Assembly: GCA_966211425.1 (NCBI GenBank)
Contig: CBIHNH010000027.1
Location: 1 to 8,574 of the forward strand
DNA from: CBIHNH01 sp966211425
Lineage (GTDB): Bacteria; Patescibacteriota; Saccharimonadia; Saccharimonadales; Saccharimonadaceae
DNA: 8,574 nucleotides
Reading direction: 5' to 3'
Part shown: positions 4,742 to 8,574 of the stretch, piece by piece
Position numbering within the stretch: position 1 is the first letter of the stretch
Layout: each line of letters begins with the position of its first letter
The notes under the pieces: model-generated
Database searches by the model: none
What the model was told of the DNA's origin: nothing
What the model saw: only the letters and a program-made list of their open reading frames with translations
Position numbers and translations under genes: made by a program

Positions 4742-6541
4742 ATGCCTGAAGACCCGAGCGCGTCCCAGTGGAAAAAGTTCGTCCGCATAAAGCGGCCGAC
4801 AGTAAAACACGTTCGTGTTCGAGCTCGTAAGATCGAGGGTGCGACAACACGACACGCACATAGATTTATTATCTCTCGTTGGGCGAATCTCCGAGACGTG
4901 CGGCGTCATGCGCTCGGCTGGCTTGTCCTGGCCGGACTGCTGGTTGTAGCTACCGGCCTGCAGCTGTTCTGGATCCAGGATGCCTATTCTTCTCGCCAAG
5001 CCGTGTCCGAAGGAACCTATGCCGAAGGTGTGATCGGTCGGATCGACACGGTTAATCCGATTTATGCGAGTACGCAGTCAGAGCGTTCAGCAAGCTACCT
5101 GATATTTTCAAGTCTGTTTCGCTACGATGGCTCTAACCATCTGGAGGGTGATCTCGGGCTGACATGGAAACAAGCCGACGAAGGTAAGACGTACACGGTC
5201 CAGATGCGCAAGGACGCAAAATGGCACGACGGTAAGCCGGTTACTGCCCATGATGTCGAGTTTACTTTGCGACTGATTAAAAACCCGCAAACCCGCTCGT
5301 ACCTCCGCGGCACATGGCAGAATGTTCAGGTCCGAGCCACCAGCGCGTATGAGTTAGAGTTTAAGCTTCCGAGCCCGTATGCACCGTTTCCGCACGCACT
5401 GACATTCGGCGTACTGCCAAAACATATTCTCGAAACTGTTTCACCCGTGCGTTTGCGTGAACACCCTTTCAATCGTGAACCGCTCGGTAGCGGACCGTTC
5501 AGGTTCCGCAGTATCCAGATTATCAACCCTGACGCTGACCGCGTCGTACTCCAGGTGGAAAAAAATGAGGAATATTACCGAGGCCAGACGAAACTTGACC
5601 GTTTCCAGCTCCACACTTACGAAGACCACGATGCACTCCGTCAAGGATTTTTGAGCCGAGAGATCAATGCCGCCAACGAGCTGACCAGTGCCGATATCCG
5701 TACGATCAAAGAGCATGCTCCTTCAACGGTCATCAATGATGCGCCTATATATGACGGGGTATATGCCTTTCTGAAGACGGATAGCCCGATGCTCACCGAC
5801 GTCGCGGTCCGCCGGTCCCTCGTCAAAGCGACCAACCGATCAGCGCTACGTAAAGTCGTAGACGGGTACGCTTCTCCCCTCGAAGGTCCGTTGATAGCAC
5901 AACAGGTAAACGGTATCGAGGAACTTAAACAACCTGCATTTGATGCCGCGGCAGCGAGAAGTGATCTCGAAAAAGCAGGATGGGTTCTAAAAAATGGTGT
6001 TCGTGAAAAAGACGGTACCCCGCTTGTGCTGAATGTTGTGGCACCACGTCTCGGTGACTTTCCGGATCTGCTCGGCGAACTGGCTAAGCAGTGGCGCTCG
6101 ATAGGCGTCGACGTGAAAACCCAAGTGGTTGATACCGATACTTTTGAGCAGAACATTATCAAACCGCGGGCGTACGATGTGCTCGTGTCTGAGATCGCCC
6201 TCGGCGTCGATCCGGATGTTTTTGCCTACTGGCATTCATCGCAGGCGAGCGTGTTTGGACTCAACCTGTCGGACTATCGGTCGGGCGTTGCCGATGATGC
6301 ACTGCTCAGCGCCAGGAGCCGTAGTGAACCCGAACTCCGTCAAGCAAAATACCTAGGCTTTGTTTCTCAGTGGCATGAAGACGCGCCAGCCGTTGCCCTG
6401 TTCCAGCCGCACCTTCGCTATGTCTCTACTGATAACACGCATGCTATCGACCCGTCGTCACCGGTAGTTGATACGCTCAACAGATACCATCGCTTGAGCC
6501 AATGGACTGTTTCGATCGACAACCAGTTCAAAACCCCTTGA
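4742..6541 (+). CDS. Membrane-anchored family 5 solute-binding protein (peptide type)
   Basis: Proteins of this family bind oligopeptides (or nickel and similar ligands) outside the membrane and pass them to a Dpp/Opp-type ABC transporter. The 599 residues comprise a basic cytoplasmic tail (1-56, many Arg and Lys), one transmembrane helix (57-78) and an extracellular binding domain from about 90. Family signatures: WHDGKPVTAHDVEFTL (161-176), LGSGPFRF (248-255), LTDVAVRRSLVKATNR (351-366) and DPDVFAYWHSS (490-500). The protein has no cysteine, so it is not a lipoprotein; the helix is an uncleaved anchor. No permease or ATPase gene is in view, so the transport partner is unknown. A weak GGTGG (4726-4730) precedes the start, 21 nt after secG. 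The peptide ligand is inferred from the family. Confidence 0.92.
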   Translation: MPEDPSASQWKKFVRIKRPTVKHVRVRARKIEGATTRHAHRFIISRWANLRDVRRHALGWLVLAGLLVVATGLQLFWIQDAYSSRQAVSEGTYAEGVIGRIDTVNPIYASTQSERSASYLIFSSLFRYDGSNHLEGDLGLTWKQADEGKTYTVQMRKDAKWHDGKPVTAHDVEFTLRLIKNPQTRSYLRGTWQNVQVRATSAYELEFKLPSPYAPFPHALTFGVLPKHILETVSPVRLREHPFNREPLGSGPFRFRSIQIINPDADRVVLQVEKNEEYYRGQTKLDRFQLHTYEDHDALRQGFLSREINAANELTSADIRTIKEHAPSTVINDAPIYDGVYAFLKTDSPMLTDVAVRRSLVKATNRSALRKVVDGYASPLEGPLIAQQVNGIEELKQPAFDAAAARSDLEKAGWVLKNGVREKDGTPLVLNVVAPRLGDFPDLLGELAKQWRSIGVDVKTQVVDTDTFEQNIIKPRAYDVLVSEIALGVDPDVFAYWHSSQASVFGLNLSDYRSGVADDALLSARSRSEPELRQAKYLGFVSQWHEDAPAVALFQPHLRYVSTDNTHAIDPSSPVVDTLNRYHRLSQWTVSIDNQFKTP

Positions 6542-6556
6542 GTTGGAGGGCTTTTT
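6530..6556 (+). terminator. Imperfect terminator after the solute-binding protein gene
   Basis: CCCTT (6535-6539) pairs with GAGGG (6546-6550, one G-U) around a 6-nt loop, followed by C and five T. AAAA before and TTTT after can extend the stem past a C-C mismatch. It overlaps the stop codon at 6539-6541 and the -35 of the tRNA promoter. Confidence 0.45.
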
Positions 6557-6566
6557 CGCGTACAAT
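6538..6566 (+). promoter_or_regulatory. tRNA-Leu promoter
   Basis: TTGAGT (6538-6543), 17 bases, TACAAT (6561-6566). Transcription would start near 6573, giving about 23 nt ahead of the tRNA. The -35 overlaps the stop codon of the upstream gene. Confidence 0.65.
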
Positions 6567-6595
6567 ACCTCGGTACTGTTTACCGGAAAACTCAT

Positions 6596-6683
6596 GCGCG
6601 AGTGGCGGAATTGGTAGACGCGCTAGCTTGAGGGGCTAGTGATCATTGCGATCGTGGAGGTTCAAGTCCTCTCTCGCGCACCA
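6596..6683 (+). tRNA. trnL: tRNA-Leu (anticodon GAG)
   Basis: All arms of a class II tRNA can be drawn. Acceptor GCGCGAG (6596-6602) pairs with CTCGCGC (6673-6679). The D stem is GCG/CGC. The anticodon stem CTAGC/GCTAG encloses TTGAGGG with anticodon GAG at 6630-6632. The long variable arm has GATC pairing with GATC. The T stem GGAGG/CCTCT encloses TTCAAGT. The discriminator is A6680 and CCA (6681-6683) is encoded in the DNA. It reads CUC and CUU; CUC is frequent in the genes here. Confidence 0.97.
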
Positions 6684-6718
6684 AAGAAAAGAGAGATCGG
6701 ATGATCTCTCTTTTCTTT
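6683..6718 (+). terminator. Perfect 16-bp terminator hairpin after tRNA-Leu
   Basis: The 16 bases 6683-6698 are the exact reverse complement of 6703-6718, with a GGAT loop. The 5' arm is A-rich and the 3' arm ends TTTTCTTT, so it can terminate rightward and in principle also leftward. The first paired base is the last A of the tRNA CCA. Confidence 0.85.
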
Positions 6719-6723
6719 GACAT

Positions 6724-6754
6724 GCGGTAGAAAAACCCAAACCTCACGTACCGC
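6724..6754. repeat. Inverted repeat in the tRNA-oxidoreductase gap
   Basis: GCGGTA (6724-6729) and TACCGC (6749-6754) are exact inverted copies separated by 19 bases. This could be a protein-binding site upstream of the next promoter, or chance. Confidence 0.3.
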
Positions 6755-6767
6755 CAAGTCCTCTCTC
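6755..6767 (+). repeat. 13-base copy of the tRNA-Leu 3' part
   Basis: CAAGTCCTCTCTC repeats bases 6663-6675 of the tRNA (T loop and acceptor 3' strand) 92 bases downstream. Part of it is a simple CT run. It may be a remnant of duplication or recombination at the tRNA. Confidence 0.4.
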
Positions 6768-6810
6768 TGCTGAATATTTCCCCTTTACGCCTACGGAGTT
6801 ATTGTGCTCA

Positions 6811-6819
6811 TGGTATGAT
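6811..6819 (+). promoter_or_regulatory. Extended -10 promoter of the oxidoreductase gene
   Basis: TGG followed by TATGAT (6814-6819) is an extended -10; no good -35 is seen. The start site would be near 6826, about 20 nt before ATG 6847. AAAGGG at 6826-6831 is too distant to be a good ribosome site. Confidence 0.55.
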
Positions 6820-6846
6820 GTATGCAAAGGGAAAAAACCTACCACA

Positions 6847-8490
6847 ATGAACAAAGTCGCAACATATCTACAGAGCCATCTTTCCGGTGAAGTGCTGGTC
6901 AGTGAAAAGGTTAGGGAGCACTTCTCAACCGATGCAAGCATCCTAACGATCAAGCCTAGTATTGTCGTTTACCCGCGCACGACGAACGATATACGTAAGG
7001 TCGCACGGTTCTCATGGCAGTTAGCCGAGCGAGGGCACGTGCTGCCGATAACCGCACGTGGCAACGGCACCGATCTGACGGGGGCGGCGATAGGTAAGGG
7101 CGTTATCCTGTCTATGCCGGCACATCTGAACAAGATACTTGAGCTCGATACGAAGCAAAAACTAGTCCGCGTTCAGCCGGGCGTGAACTTTAAGTCACTA
7201 CAGGAAACTCTTAAAACACATGGCTTGTTCCTGCCGCCTGCGCCCGAGTCCTACGAGTACTCGACTATCGGTGGTGCTCTCGCCAACAATGCTTCAAATA
7301 TACGCGCACACAAGTACGGAGATATCAGTAACTGGGTGGACAGACTCGAAGTAGTGCTAGCGAACGGTGAGGTTATACAGACTGGACTGATCAGCAAAAA
7401 AGAGTTCAATAAAAAGCTCGGCCTCCCAACACTCGAAGGTGAAATTTATCGAGCCGTGAACGCTATATTGAGTGACGGGGGCGATAGTCTTGATGGCTAT
7501 CAAAAGAGCATTCAGGTGGCGTTTGATAATACTGGTTTTGCATTTAGTAGCTTGCGAAAGAAAAATGGTGACATCGACCTGACCCAACTCTTCATCGGAT
7601 CACAAGGTACGCTCGGCGTCATCGCAGAGGCAATACTGCGAGTTACGTCGTTTACGCCAACCTCTTCACTTACTGTTGCGGCGTTTGCTAGTGTCGACGA
7701 GGCGCTCGAAGTTGCAGGTAAACTGAGCAAGTTTAAGCCTGGCGTACTCGATATCGTCGATGGCGAATTGCTGGAGTTTGTGCGAAAGCATAACAACATC
7801 GAGTTGCCGGATGCACTGAAGGTGGACGGAAAGACTCCTGAGGCGCTTCTTTTCGTAGAAGTTGATAATGTTCCGCCGCGTACAGCCCAGAAGGTTACGA
7901 AGCAGATCACGAAAGTGATTGCTGGGTTTACTGACCGGTTCGCTAGCTCTAACGATCTGGATGAACAAGAAAAGCTCTGGTCATTCCGTTACAGCACCTC
8001 GGCATTTATGACGTTTGATACCGGCGGAAAAGCAGCCCTGCCCATGATTCAGGCCGTTGCCGTGCCAGCAGCCGCCCTTCATCAGTTCGTGATGGATGCA
8101 AAAGCACTTTGTAAAAAACATCATGCTGACGTTGCTATTGCTGCGCATGTACTCTCGGGCAATGTTACAGCACTACCTTTGTTTGATCTTAGTAAGTTAG
8201 GCGATCGTCAAAGAGTCTTCAAACTCATGGATGAGTACTTGCGTCTCGCCATAAAACTGGGCGGTAGTATCGCGGCTGCGAGTAGTGAGGGTAGGCTAAG
8301 AGCCCCGTACGCTAAGTTACAACTTGGAAGTGAGTGCGCAAATCTGGTCGAACAGCTTAAAGCAGCTGCAGATCCACACGGTACGATGAATCCGGGAGTA
8401 AAGACTGGTGTCACACCGAAAGAGCTCGTTGAGCTGCTCAGAAAAGACTATTCAAGCGATCCTTTACTCGGATATTTACCGCGTCTTTAG
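6847..8490 (+). CDS. FAD-binding oxidoreductase, GlcD/D-lactate dehydrogenase-like
   Basis: A flavoprotein of the VAO/PCMH type, 547 residues. The family oxidises D-2-hydroxy acids such as D-lactate or glycolate and passes electrons on. The FAD domain (about 40-265) shows RGNGTDLTGA (71-80), VQPGV (109-113), TIGGALANNAS (140-150), a YGD segment and GSQGTLGVIAEAIL (251-264). The FAD-oxidase C domain follows and ends in ADPHGTMNPG (508-517). The metal and substrate site is altered: GDGNLH is LSGNVT (436-441), so one histidine is lost, and EHG is SEGR (480-483). His434 and Glu481 remain. The substrate is therefore uncertain. There is no signal peptide or Fe-S domain. ATG 6847 is preferred over an upstream in-frame TTG at 6802 because that TTG precedes the predicted transcription start. 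Confidence 0.88.
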   Translation: MNKVATYLQSHLSGEVLVSEKVREHFSTDASILTIKPSIVVYPRTTNDIRKVARFSWQLAERGHVLPITARGNGTDLTGAAIGKGVILSMPAHLNKILELDTKQKLVRVQPGVNFKSLQETLKTHGLFLPPAPESYEYSTIGGALANNASNIRAHKYGDISNWVDRLEVVLANGEVIQTGLISKKEFNKKLGLPTLEGEIYRAVNAILSDGGDSLDGYQKSIQVAFDNTGFAFSSLRKKNGDIDLTQLFIGSQGTLGVIAEAILRVTSFTPTSSLTVAAFASVDEALEVAGKLSKFKPGVLDIVDGELLEFVRKHNNIELPDALKVDGKTPEALLFVEVDNVPPRTAQKVTKQITKVIAGFTDRFASSNDLDEQEKLWSFRYSTSAFMTFDTGGKAALPMIQAVAVPAAALHQFVMDAKALCKKHHADVAIAAHVLSGNVTALPLFDLSKLGDRQRVFKLMDEYLRLAIKLGGSIAAASSEGRLRAPYAKLQLGSECANLVEQLKAAADPHGTMNPGVKTGVTPKELVELLRKDYSSDPLLGYLPRL

Positions 8491-8502
8491 CCTTGTCAGG
8501 CT
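8489..8502 (+). other. Short hairpin at the oxidoreductase stop codon
   Basis: AGCCT and AGGCT form a 5-bp stem with a TGTC loop, starting in the TAG stop. No T tract follows, so it is a doubtful terminator. It overlaps the -35 of the next promoter. Confidence 0.25.
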
Positions 8503-8521
8503 CCCTCACCTCAGGTATAGT
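8493..8521 (+). promoter_or_regulatory. Promoter ahead of the edge tRNA
   Basis: TTGTCA (8493-8498), 17 bases, TATAGT (8516-8521). Transcription would begin near 8528, about 35 nt before the tRNA-like start at 8563. It begins three bases after the upstream stop codon. Confidence 0.65.
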
Positions 8522-8562
8522 TGTGCATGTTGCCTTTTCGAGTACCTTCCATAACAATATAT

Positions 8563-8574
8563 GCGCGAGTGGCG
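8563..8574 (+). tRNA. Start of a probable second tRNA-Leu, cut by the window edge
   Basis: The last 12 bases, GCGCGAGTGGCG, are identical to the first 12 of the tRNA-Leu at 6596 (acceptor strand, positions 8-9 and D stem). A promoter lies just upstream. The anticodon is outside the window, so the identity is inferred. Confidence 0.65.

Noticed and set aside
5641..6162. A 173-residue antisense frame inside the solute-binding protein gene
   Set aside because: The plus frame carries clear family motifs through this stretch; the antisense frame is serine- and arginine-rich shadow sequence with no ribosome site.
6802..6846. Earlier TTG start for the oxidoreductase
   Set aside because: It lies upstream of the predicted transcription start set by TGGTATGAT, and the extra residues match no family feature.
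8489..8502. Intrinsic terminator after the oxidoreductase
   Set aside because: The stem is only 5 bp and no T run follows.

Overview
The window most resembles a chromosome segment of a Candidate Phyla Radiation bacterium, probably Saccharibacteria (TM7). This is an inference from a short UvrC with one C-terminal HhH region, a compact secG-centred gene cluster, moderate GC content and the style of the proteins; no marker gene here settles the phylum. UGA is used as a stop (ends of the genes at 4101-4487 and 4742-6541), so the code is standard. This argues against Gracilibacteria and Absconditabacteria, which read UGA as glycine.

Left part (1-1261): a gene on the minus strand runs off the left edge. 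Its 266 visible codons encode a signal peptide, a lysine-rich domain with cysteines, a perfect (Thr-Pro)18 linker and the start of a second domain. It has a strong Shine-Dalgarno site. The best promoter I can find lies about 360 nt upstream of its start codon, so its mRNA probably has a long 5' leader. That leader can fold into several hairpins, including one of about 27 bp whose G-U pairs fit only the minus-strand RNA.

Middle (1262-6541): rightward genes. uvrC (nucleotide excision repair) is followed after 7 nt by an Xaa-Pro aminopeptidase. Then comes a cluster of a YvlD/phage_holin_4_2-type membrane protein, secG (overlapping by ATGA) and a membrane-anchored family 5 solute-binding protein. 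The cluster couples secretion (SecG), peptide capture (solute-binding protein) and peptide breakdown (aminopeptidase), which would suit a host-dependent bacterium that lives on imported peptides. uvrC and the YvlD-like gene each have a GGTATACTA box 7-9 nt before the start codon, which predicts leaderless or nearly leaderless mRNAs.

Right part (6530-8574): a tRNA-Leu(GAG) with its own promoter and a perfect 16-bp terminator hairpin, then a GlcD-like FAD-binding oxidoreductase with an altered metal site. At the right edge are a consensus-like promoter and the first 12 nt of what looks like a second tRNA-Leu. No CRISPR array, insertion sequence, rRNA or prophage was seen. The best candidates for undescribed biology are the structured leader together with the TP-linker secreted protein.
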